DNA from: Sipunculus nudus
Lineage: Eukaryota > Annelida > Sipuncula > Golfingiida > Sipunculidae
NCBI GenBank assembly: GCA_026874595.1
Contig: CM049307.1
Span: forward strand, 25,332,362 to 25,396,361
Length of the DNA stretch: 64,000 bases
Direction of reading: 5' to 3'
Shown here piece by piece: positions 25,276 through 36,767 of the stretch. Each line of letters starts with the position of its first letter. The first letter of the stretch is position 1. Position numbers and translations under genes: made by a program. The notes under the pieces are model-generated. The model saw only the letters and a list, made by a program, of their open reading frames with translations, searched no databases and was not told the DNA's origin.

Positions 25276-28200
25276 CATGGAAGAAACCATGGTCGAAGCC
25301 AAGTGTCAGTATATGCTGCTGAAGATGAGGCTTGTTCTTAAAGGAGGCATACTATGCCACGTGCGGTGCCAAGAAAGACTAGTAATATTCTGAATGAATC
25401 ATATTTAAAAAAATATATTTACATTCCTCAGTTTTGTGGTATGTTTTTTGGTCATCAATAACCAGAGTACTGAATTTATTCATTACAGTGCAAGTTTTCA
25501 AAAGTTCCTCCATGTTTAAAAAATATCTCGAAATCCAAGAAGCATCCTTGGATTTTCTTTTCCTTTCACATAAAAGGCTTCAAGCTTATATTTGGTTTTA
25601 AAACACACCTACATCTATAAGAGAAATGTAGCAACTTCATGTCGAATATGTGAGACATATTTTATTTTCGGTGTTACACCTTCGAGAAATATGACTCATG
25701 TCCGGTTTTCAAAGAATCATGTTTTTTTATCTCAAGTGTACTTACGTACACAAACGATCTCATGTATTTGAGGCGCATGGGAGAGAGATAACCTGTATTC
25801 CTGACGGGTGGGGATAAAACAAACATAAAATTTATATTCCTCTCGTAACCTCTAGAAGTAATATATTCTTCATACACTGTAAACGATAGTGGATATGTCA
25901 ACCATTCCTAAAATTGACGATATGGGAATATATTTATATAGGAGAGAGAGAGAGAAAAGTCCATGTTTCTTGTGGGCTGAAGTTGGACAATGGCGTTTTG
26001 CAACATGTGACCTTTCTACCTCCGCATATATGTAGTCTACCACCTCAGGTTACATGTTATTTTCCCGTTTGTCAACATTGCTGTGTTTACAAACATGTTG
26101 TTTATAATCAAGTACATACGAAGGCGTCATACGAACTTTTCACAACCACAATTACCCTTATGTCATTAATATATATATGCATAAAGGAAGCCAGAAATCA
26201 CATGAATTTGTGATAGTTGAAGGTTAAGTAAACCTATTCCATATAAACCATATTCCGTTTGTTGTGTGATGGGAGGATTTCATCCAGGTCCAGGACTTTT
26301 CCCCGATACAATTGGCTGGTACACATGTGACATCATGGACTGAATTTTATCAACAACTCAGATCTAGAAATGCATGTTGTTTTTATTCTGCTGAAAATTT
26401 GGGACTGACAGAGGCAGAAATACTGTGCTTTTACTGAGATCTAGAATTTTTAGTCACAGGGGATTTCCCAGTGTGTGACGTCACTGCCGAGTTGACAGTG
26501 CTCATAGATGTGCCAATAGTTTTTGAACATATCACACAACCTCATGTTTTTAGTGGAAAAATAGATAAAAAAAATGTTTTTCCTCCAGGAATGGGGCTCA
26601 TTTTATGTAAAATCTATATTAATATTTTTTTTTAAAAGGTGATTATGTTATATGATAATATATTCAGATTTTGAATACGTTTGCTTGACCTGAATAGGCA
26701 CCTTTAAGGAACCCGGTCTAATGCACTACAGTGTTCATTATGTATAATAGGCGGAGCTAACAACATTGCGAGGATTAATCAATTCTTTGACCTGATGTAA
26801 GTAGTCACTGAAACATTTTACGTCATATATAAAAGAGAACAATCTGCGATGTGACCCCAGAGGTTGAAGTTCACCACGGGCCAAGTGTACACGATTTGAC
26901 TAAATCAGTTGGAATGTTCTAAAATTACGGCCCTAAATCGTGAATGCACAGGAAGCAACCGGAAACACTGTAGCTGAAGCATATCCGCCTCCACTACAAA
27001 AAAGCACTAATTCTCTTGTCGGTTTGCTTTTGTTGCTTTTGACGGCAAAAGCATTCCAGTACACATGATATGAATGCCTCTAAACGTACAACATTAGACC
27101 TTAATAAAATACTCTGAAAACATGGCGGGGTCACTGTTTAAGGTCAGGTTGACTATTTCATGAAACACCTCAGTTTTTACACCGAGGTCCTTCATGTTGT
27201 CTATGAAATGTACATGTATATAAATGTAGTTGCTTGTACACAAGTATTGAAAGTTAACCAATTTGTATCCGTGCAAAATTGCCTTTGGTGTTTGTGTATA
27301 TATTTATATGTATGTATGTATGTATTCCTTTGTTAACTTTATTATAAAAGTAACTGCTAAGATTTAGTTCTGAATGATTTCTTAATCCCTATACAAATCA
27401 GAAATAAACTGACAGCGGGCGCGATCAATGCACAAACGAAAACACAAACATAGAGACCAAAAGTTTAAAAAAATCTATTTTTTTGTGATTCATGAGAAGA
27501 ACGTCTTCCTTTCTTGATTGAAAGTTTTGGCGCATGCGCAGTATCGTACCCTTGGCTAATCGATTGTGTTATATTGTAAAAGACACGCTTGAGATATATT
27601 TATCAATACACAGAACCAAACACTGTATAAAACTGGTGGAAAAGAGACACTGAGCCCGAAAACTCTTCTTCATCCCAAATAACTGATAGCGGAAGTTGCT
27701 ACACATTTTAGCAAGTGACAGAGTGCCATTCAGTATTATTATGTGATTTCCCTGGTTGAACACTGTTTGGTTATAATGTACAGTCATGATTATGACCTTA
27801 AATTTCTTTTTTTTATATATAGTTCATGATGTTACATCATGGATTGGATATGACCCTATCATGGATTGGAACTTTTTTTTTCATTTCATACTTCTGCGGC
27901 ACTGTGATGTAAGGCCCCATACTATGTGGAGCAACTCAACCGTGTATCAAGGGCAGTTGTTCCCCTTTCCACCATAACATTGGCATATCTTCCTTCATAG
28001 GTGTGAAAGCTTGATTGATCTTCCGCCGTCTATCATTCACACCACTGCACATTACATGCCACGCCAAACGGGCCTTGCACAGACAATGTGGTTTCAATTT
28101 ATGAGCCGCAGTTTCGATTATTTCACGCAGGGTTAAGTAGACGCCCGTGTATCATGCATAGAGAAGTTCATGGTTAATAATTATATTCGCCTCTGATTAA

Positions 28201-29156
28201 TATTACGAGACGTACAAAAACATCACGAGATATAATCAGGTAGTCATTTAAACCTTTCAATACATATTTAGATATAAAACGAACAATTCTGTTCTTAGTA
28301 GACAATATTTTTTAAAGATATGATTATATATTATAAAATTATAAATTATGAAAACATAGGTATATTGCAATTTTCCGTATTTATCCTTTGAAACCTCAAG
28401 GAAAGGAATATGAATGTTTCAAGAGAATTGGTGGAATGTTACTGTATTCGACTGCAAGTTTTCCAAACTGATATGTAAAAGGCAAATGCGTACATGTTGA
28501 CGAAGACCACAGTCTGCACAGGAATATCAAATACCCAGGCCCCCAATACCCCACCCTCTTTCTTCCATACCGATGAAATAGCTCAATTATGAAGAAGCCA
28601 CAACGGGATATACTCTTTTGAACTAAAAAGGTGTTACGGCGATTCAGATTACCTCAAAAACTTAATTGTTTGTTCCTAAGATGTTATCCAATCCCACAAA
28701 TTTTGAACAAAATCTACTTAGAAACATTTGCATAATTTGCACACATACAAACCAAATAACCGAGGGGAAAACATAAAACCTCTCGCCACCTGGCGGAGGC
28801 AAAAAAAATCGACAGATTTTCGCAGATCTCACTCAAATGTCCACTGTTTGTGGCAGGTGGTCATGACTACAATAAGGCGTATATGGAAGTATACTCTTGA
28901 GTCCTTTTAAAGGTACATTATGACCAATGTATAAAATTAGAGGGTCGCGTAAACTGATTTATACACACTCATATTCACCACACTCATATTCACCACGTGA
29001 GGTCCGTGTAGTGTCCCCTGTGTGGTACAGGGATATAAAACATCAAGTCTCTATGAACAGGTCGATGATAATCCCGATGGCTGGCGAATGATATTTCAAA
29101 CTCTGGAGTGTGATAAAATAACTTCTCGCTATTTTGCTGATAATAGAAATATACAC

Positions 29157-29210
<54 letters not shown>

Positions 29211-30570
29211 AAACCCCCATAACGCTGAGACTTATAAACAATGAACCTACCTTGACTTTGAGTTCATTTCACGGCGTCTTGCATTTTCTTATTCGTCATT
29301 AAATATTTGATCAGCTGACTCTCGAATATGAATTCAGGAATAAACAGTGGGTCCCAGAGGAACAAATTAAACACCACTTGGCATACGAAAAGTACCTTCG
29401 TCACCATTGAGTGTAGAATCCCGCAGAGTTCACGTGAATCTTGGCGTTTCAACCTTCAGTGGCCAAAAGGTATTTGGCGAAACGACATAAATGCCCGCGC
29501 GCCCCTGGAATTGACTCGAATTCAGTTAATATACGGCGGGGCCAGTTGACAGGTGTACCAAAGGGGCCCTCGCTCAGCTGATGTTAACCCATTAGACTGA
29601 ACAAGTTAAAACAGGCACTGACCTTCAGAGAATGAAGTCAGCCATTTTAGTATAGGAAGGTGTTGCTTTGTTCCTACCTGGGTTGTCTGTCAAATAAAGG
29701 AGTATCTTAACTGGGTAGTAATTATTTTTTGCATAATGAACCTTGATATATCAATCCCTGCATGCCCACATGACACGGAATGTCACGTGACAGTAAGCGG
29801 TTGTAAATATGTTGATTTTAACATCTATGTAGAAAGAACCGCCTTGTATTGAATGAAGAGGGACTCGCACATAACCAATGCCATAAATTGGACACACATA
29901 TTGATTGCATAACCTTTATTTAATTTCAGATTATTCTTGGCAGGATAAAAGATAGATATTAAAAACTACGCAGAAAAAAAACCCGTTATTTTTTTAAATA
30001 CAATGTTATTATATCCTAATTATTCTCTTTCCTCTCTTACACTCATTTTATTTTGTCAGTGATCGACATTTTCACGAAATAGAATACTATAACATCAAAT
30101 TTAGGGAGGCAAATAAAGTATAAGGCCGAAATCTATCAAGCTATAAATACAGTCAGTAAGAGTACTTCATCTCTGTGCTTATGAAAACGTTAGTGCGCAT
30201 TTTCGGAAATTTGTGAAAAAAAAGTGTGATAATTTCATGAGAAACAAGCAAATCGTAATGTAATTTTGTAAACAAACTTAAAAGGACCGAATATACCTAG
30301 AAACATTACAAATACACTTCTGTTGACTTGAAGGAGGTACAAGGTTGTGTTCCAACTAAAGTCAGAGAGATGCACCTACACATGCGCCATCTATCGAGGA
30401 CATTTAAAAATTGGTTTCCATAGGAATTACCAAATAAAACGGGCCCGTCCATTGAGACGTCCTTTTTTTCATGAAAGTCACTTAGCATTCCTAAAATCTC
30501 ATTTGTGTACTTAATAAACAGAGTGATCGGCTGCGTCTGTCTGTCCGTCCGTAAACAATTTCTTTGCGCA
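25276..30570. other. Gene-free stretch
   Basis: Contains a GA run near 25945, a GTAT run near 27308 and a TA microsatellite at 29160-29207. About 26270-26720 looks like a dispersed repeat ending in CTTGACCTGAATAGGCACCT. Open frames are short and have no recognisable domain. Confidence 0.5.
29160..29207. repeat. (TA)n microsatellite
   Basis: Uninterrupted TA run of about 47 bases. Confidence 0.93.
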
Positions 30571-30836
30571 GCGATATCTCAAAACGTTTTTCACGGATCT
30601 ACTTCTAATTATAACGGTAGATGTATCTTATGGCTCCTCATACCTGATTGATTTTAGTCAAATTGAATTATTTTTATTTTTTTTTTTAATTTTAACAAAT
30701 CTTTTATTCTAAATATTAAAAAAATATTGTTTTTCATTTCGAGCGATATCTGAAAAATAAACGATTACTTATCCCCACTTCTAATTAATAAGGGAAGTGT
30801 ACCTGATGTGCCTCCTATCCTGATAGGTTTCGGTCA
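30571..30836. repeat. Two-copy tandem repeat, period about 172 bp
   Basis: A first copy at 30571-30663 (GCGATATCTCAAAAC, then CTACTTCTAATTATAACGG, then GATTTTAGTCA) is matched by a second at 30743-30836 (GCGATATCTGAAAAA, then CCACTTCTAATTAATAAGG, then GGTTTCGGTCA). It begins after a CTGTCTGTCCGTCCG stretch. It is probably part of a dispersed element whose ends I cannot define. Confidence 0.6.
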
Positions 30837-31467
30837 TGGGAATGGGAAGGCTGTGCCCCACGGCGGTGTATCGCTTACAAACAATTGTATCTTTCGGGGG
30901 TTCCATCGTGGTATGATCCAACAAAGGTTTCCCATACAGGTGCACAAGTCACCTGGCCTGGTCACCACCAGGATATAAAATGATAGGAAACGTATACTAC
31001 TGTCCAGTTACGTAGTCCGCAATCGGTTTCGCATTCTGCAGATGTACAAACATAGTGTAGCTAGCATTAAAGGGAAAATTTGCAGGCGGTTACCTCTAAC
31101 GACAATAAATGTGTGCATATGATACATCTAGCTTTCTTATGACTTTTTCATGAAAATGGAGGGATTCTTCAACAACTACTTTAACACTGGTACATTACAT
31201 CCTTGTGAATTTACCAAATATCAAAATTTATCATTTCGTGCAAGGGACAAATATTCAAATTTCTGTGGGATGGCTTAACGTGATCGCTTGGTGAATGCAA
31301 ATATTTATCATTAACATTTCTCTTAACAGCCCGCTCTGATCAGCTGATCATTTCTCTTTATCGCCACCGACGTCCTGAATAAAATCTAACTGAAATTCTT
31401 TTGGTATCTGGCCACTGGAGTTTATTTTTAAAAAATTTTAACAAATCTTTTATTCTAAATATTAAAA
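30689..31467. repeat. 33-bp direct repeats bracketing about 710 bp
   Basis: The 33-base sequence at 30689-30721, containing TTAACAAATCTTTTATTC, recurs exactly at 31435-31467. The identical copies suggest a recent duplication or an insertion between them, but no transposase or terminal repeat is visible. Confidence 0.6.
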
Positions 31468-34400
31468 TTTGTATCCTTACTCCCCAGGAACTCTGATATA
31501 TAAGACGTGATTAAGACGAAATTCAATACAAGTGCCCGATCAGTGCGCCAGTTCGTGTAGCCTGACGATATCTGCAGTCCATGCAGGGGCTGGTCTTCGT
31601 GCATTAAGAATGTAGACAGATGTGAGATGATGTCTATAAGCGTAGACTGTCGGTGTCTTAGGAATGCAATGGTGATTTCTCTGTAACGGACTTCAGAGCG
31701 AGTATCGCATTTTTGCCGACGAACTGGTAAATCTGGCGATTTAAACCTGTTGTGAGCACATACAAGAACAGACCGAGGATATTATTAAACGTGTAACTCT
31801 GGAGGTACTGGATATTGCTGTGTGGAAGCTTATTCGGTTACCTAGAGCTGGATGATTCCAGGAGACATAAGCGGTGAAAGACATTGCCTCTGAGTCAAGA
31901 TAGAATCGTCTATGCGCTAATAAGTGAGTACTGAGTGGCTGCACGTGTCTTGAGAGTTATACCAGTACCCCAACGAGGGACTTTTTGTATTCAGAGCTCC
32001 GTGTATCAAAAGTGGGCCGATTGCATTGTGAACACATCTCGAACAAACGGTGAGCCGGGCAGCGCAACATTCCGAATTTACGTGTGACCTGTGTTCAGGA
32101 CAAGTGTAAACTAGGGACTACTCTGTGTACTGTGGTTAATGGGCTGGGTGTTTATTTCTGTGATTGTTATCGAAATTGTATGATCATCAGTGCCTATATG
32201 TATTGAGCGCCTCTCCAGAGAAACATAAGTGTAAGTGTTCTTTAATATATTGATTTTTTTAGTTAACTTGTGGCTTATTTATCTTTTGGAGTGTACATGC
32301 ATATGCATGAGTTTCAGCCAGTTAGTTTGACAGTTAATGAACCTGATCGTTCATATCTCTACTGTTGTGACAAGGATATGTACATTACAAAATTGTTTAT
32401 TCTTATATCGCCGATGTCACAGCCGGAACAATAACCTTTCAAATGAGGTATATAGCACGGTGTCATACGCAATGCAGTTTTACTTACTATTATAAGTATG
32501 AGATAGAATTAAAGACAGGTTCCATTTCTGAGTTTATTATGAAATATTAAATATCTAAACCTGGTTTAGAACTGACATATACTCTAAACATAATACCTTT
32601 TTTTAATGTGTCACAGAGACAATAAAAGGTTATCCTCCCACGCCTACAAGTCATCCCCTACCCCTGAAGATAAATTGACCTACCTGAACACCGAGCGCTC
32701 ATTTTTTGCCGATTCCCAAGCAAAGCTGATCCAACAACCAAGATCAGAAAGCAATGAAACATTAGCGCCACGAAAAAAATATAAGTTCTAGGAATTAAAT
32801 TAAGTTCCACAAGTAATACAAGAAAATTAATTGGTCACAAGGCTTGGCCTACGGTTAAATTTAAGATTAATACACGGAAACGAATACCCCACAGTCATTT
32901 ATACTAAATTTAGTTTTCAGCTAGCCATTTCATTTTACAGAGCCATCTGTCGGCGCTTGATGGGACCAAAATGAACAGCACAATGTCATGCTAACGCCAG
33001 ATCTCTTCGTATTACGTAGATGTGGGCGTATATTTCGGTAGCAGACATCATATTACAAGAAGGGAAAAAGTATCAATGGCTGTCTTTATAATGAAACTTA
33101 AGGGAACATAAATATATGCAATGTTATATGCAATTATATTTGTATTAAATGAATTATCAGTTCATTTTAATGGGATACAAACGATTCCCAGCTAAACAAT
33201 TCCAATCTACCTGTTTTAAACGTTTTAATGGTTTTATTTGCCAGTAAATATAGTCGACTTGTCTGTTTACCATAATAACACTAGCTGTATGACCACAGGC
33301 CCGATCTTGCGAAAGCGCAACATCTCATAAAACGAGAAGAAAAAAAATATAAAAAAAGAAGAAACATTGGCTGCAAGATTTAAAAATCCTGAAATGTGAA
33401 GTTGCGCGGCACGGCAACCGTGCTAGTTTATTTCCACTTGTTTATAGGAATAAGCTAATGAGAACCTCATTGTGAGGCTCGACGAGAACGCAAATATTGT
33501 CATCATGGCCTAAATGCACACTGTCAATTAAGATAAACTAGACCCATCGTAAGATATGTTTGCTTACTTTTTTTTACATCACCTACCATGTGCAAGAAAA
33601 AAATCCCGTTGTTACTCTGATTGGTTCCATTGCATATTTGTTTAATTTCCGACCGTTCGAATACAAACATGTCTCGCATGGTTTACTGGACGATAACCAG
33701 GTTGTCTGCGACACAGGAAATGACGTGTTACCATACAGATCGATTTACATTGTGAGTGTACAAGTAGTTTTTATTGTGTTTATTCATCACTCGTAGCCTA
33801 ATGTTAAGCTTATTACGATATCGGTGCAATAGGTTGGATGGCCGTTGCATTGCATTTCCAAGTATGGAGTCACGAGTCTTCAAATAGCCTGACCAGTCAA
33901 ATATAAATGCTTACCCATGCGGTCGTTTATTCACGGGCACCTACGTGTCTTGAAAATCCATCGAACACTCGCAATCGTTCTCAGTTTCCTTGTCATATGG
34001 ACCCTTATCTATCTTGCAGATAGTTAAGGTTACATGATTGCCTCCTTCGTTATAGTATTATCTATTTGATCTGTGGCAAAGTATTTATCTTGCTTTAAAC
34101 ATTCCTTTTAAATTAATGTCGTGTTAATGCTAACTTAAACGTTAAAACGTTTCGACAGGTTTCTTTCCATCGTCTCCATCTTTTTTAAGGGCTCGAATTA
34201 GCGCTGGAATTTGCCAGAAGTTCTCGATAAAATTTTCCTTGTTCTGGCATGCCTTTTTTTGGCGATGTAAATATTGTAAATATAACTAAAGGTGAAATTC
34301 CCATTTTTTGGCGATCTCAGAATCTGCCATTCGGATATAAGCTTAAGTTGTATTCCGTCATTTCGATCAGCGTTTATTTCCATGATTATTAACGACCTTC

Positions 34401-34854
34401 GGTGAATTTGTCATACAACCTTTTTACAATGGATTTCCCCGATAGGACTGCAGAAATCAACCGCGATTCTTGGATCTCATGCAGGAAGCAACCTTTTTAT
34501 TCCCAGCAAATTTAAAAGATATATGATGCCAGAGCGTAATTGAAAATTTTTCTTTTCTAATCCGAGATTGCAAAAGGTGTTTGAAAAGTACAGTAGAGCG
34601 GTGTGATATTATTCTTGTTCCATAATCGCAAGTGTAACCTAAGACACTTTACACGTTAAATTAAATTCTTGTTTTCCAGTTAGAAATTCTGGTTAAATTC
34701 AGACATTTGAGTGCTGACGCGAAAGCATTAGGGAAAGTTGATGAACTAGTCCTCGTCTCCATCAGAATTTAATGATTACCTTAACTTTAAAAAAATAAAT
34801 AAAAACAAGTTTTTAATTAGTTATATAAATAGCAAACTTGGTTAAAACCGTGTA
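31468..34854. other. Mostly gene-free stretch with one exon-like segment
   Basis: The segment at 32598-32791 is listed separately. Elsewhere I see only short frames. A strong donor-like GTAAGT follows 32229 and an acceptor-like TCACAG precedes 32598, but joining them gives no open frame with a start. Confidence 0.45.
32598..32791 (+). CDS. Possible terminal coding exon of an unidentified gene
   Basis: A polypyrimidine run and AATGTGTCACAG precede a 194-base segment that is open in one frame up to TAG at 32789-32791. The segment is less AT-rich than its surroundings, and the encoded stretch is Ser/Lys/Arg-rich and polar (for example SSPTPEDKLTYLNTERS), without a recognised domain. It has no internal Met that would serve as a start, so if real it is the last coding exon of a plus-strand gene whose earlier exons I could not find. 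Composition and one splice site are weak evidence, and it may equally be chance. Confidence 0.25.
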
Positions 34855-35065
34855 CAGGGGTGGATCCAGGAATTAGGGAAAAGGAGGGGGTCCAACCTGG
34901 GAGGACTGATGACAAAACCTTAAATAAGGTTCCCAAGTCCGGAAGGGGGGGGGGCCAGGCCGTAAAAATGTGTCTTTAACCCTTTAAAAAAGTTGTTGTG
35001 GTTGAAAAAGGAGGAGGGGTGGGTTCAGGCCCCCTGGACCCCTTCCCTGGATACGCTTCTGGCGT
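34855..35065. mobile_element. MITE-like element with GGATCC-type ends (degenerate)
   Basis: Starts CAGGGGTGGATCCAGGAATT and ends CCCTGGATACGCTTCTGG, which is an imperfect inverted match. The interior has G-rich tracts and a GGCCCCCTGGACCCC stretch. Size is about 210 bp with no coding capacity. It resembles the elements at 37740 and 44251. Confidence 0.55.
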
Positions 35066-36658
35066 AGTACATTTTTCTTAATATATTTCAAGAAATAGTA
35101 TTAAAAGCAAAATATTTGAATAAAAATTTTGAATCTGGTGAAGTTCTCAGAACACCGGTAACTTTTCTGCTGGCCGCTACAGTCAGGTGGGAAAAATTAC
35201 ACCTGAATAGTAGATATATGCCCTTCCCACGCACATCATGTACCACTTGACACAAAGCAACATAAAACTGAGAATAACTTTATATGCAATCATGTATAAT
35301 TACATAAAATATTTCTTGACTAGAGACAAAATATTTCAGATCAGTTAATTTTGCAGGTTATTAAGTATAATCAAATCAATAACAGATTAACATCTTATCA
35401 CAGTTTATTGGTCATAATTAAAAGATTTAAACCCCGATCATTCAAATGTTTTATCACACCTCAGTCATTTCTCAATGATCGTGCCACAACTAAAAAAATG
35501 ATATGGTCTCCTTAATATTACAAGAATAATTCTTCTAAATGAAGAAGATAATATTATAAATGGTGTTATTTAATTGTTAATAATGAAACATGTTTTTCAT
35601 GTGGAAAGATATGTCCATATACATTTCTTAAAAATATACATGTACACAACCAATGAGCCAAAATTTGATAAAATGCGAAACCACTCCCAATAGTCAGTTA
35701 TAATAACCATGTGTTTTAAATAGGATATAAACATACAAAGTTATATATCATATGATTATATACAAGTGAATAATCAGCTATGCAATTATATGTTTATCCA
35801 ATATGGTAAACGCAAATCCTGCCAGGGCTTTATTTTTTTATGTTTACTGCTAGAATGCGTAAAATAAAACGTGATTATATGTACCGATAAACGTAATTCA
35901 GAGACAGCCCTTACCATTAAGTAGTCGGTCAGAGGGCCGTAAATTAGGTAAACAATTTTCGGCACGGAGGTAGTACCTGTTCTAAGCGTTCCGAAACAGC
36001 GAGAGCAAGTTTGATAGCTCTGTCATTGGGAGGAATTAAGTCTTAACTGGGCCAGTCTAGTCAAACACGTATTTTTCACATGAGAACGGCCGATCCTATT
36101 TAGATTGACGAGCTTGCATTCTAGGACGAGCGGAACTATATGGATAAGATGGTTTTACTTATTAATGTGTTTACAGTTATATATGTTAATGCTTTAACCT
36201 ATTTAACAATAAAATAACCATACATTTAACGGCAAAATATTTATATATGACAATAAATTCCCCTTACTTATAATTTCCATCGGCAAAAACTCCATCTGAC
36301 TTGCGTAGCTGCCAAATCATCGACACAATTTATAAACCCTTCTGTCTGTGCGGAAACTGACTCGTAAAGTAAAGACATCGATCCAAAAGAATTTTTCATT
36401 TTTCACAAAAATGTCGAATACATCAACGCATATGATATTCACTGACTCTGGGTTTCCCTTAAAGCGAGTACATTTTCATCTTTCCTTCTTCTCTTCTACT
36501 TTGCAGTCTTAACTTCAGCTCTATATTGGAAAGTGCACACTCACACTTCACACGCCGTCATTGGACAAGTATGACTTGTGTCATTTCTAAATCCGACGTC
36601 CTCCTGCTGCCTTTGAAGAACGTAATTCCACTGGATCAAAAATCACGTCACGTGACCT
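35066..36658. other. Downstream flank of the LITAF-like gene, probably including its 3' UTR
   Basis: On the minus strand this follows the LITAF-like stop codon. The minus strand carries AATAAA opposite TTTATT near 35829, which could be the polyadenylation signal and would give a 3' UTR of about 830 bases. No other signal or gene is evident. Confidence 0.35.
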
Positions 36659-36767
36659 CTACATCCGGTTCATTCGTCCAATCGTCTGTCGACAATTAGG
36701 ACACGTGTGTACGACGTCTTTGCAGGACGAACAGCAGCATGGTATAAGGCAGCATCCCAACCAGCAG
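36659..36767 (-). CDS. LITAF-like gene, terminal exon (second zinc knuckle)
   Basis: A GACCAG acceptor is followed by one base plus 36 codons including the stop. It encodes CWLGCCLIP, a CCC run, SSCKDVVHTCPNC and a tail with GRMNRM, and TAG occupies 36659-36661. The HTCPNC motif supplies the second pair of zinc ligands. Confidence 0.92.

Noticed and set aside
29328-29549. A frame with short Arg/Trp-rich stretches that looked protein-like
   Set aside because: The resemblance is too short to mean anything, the opposite strand is equally open, and flanks are microsatellite DNA.
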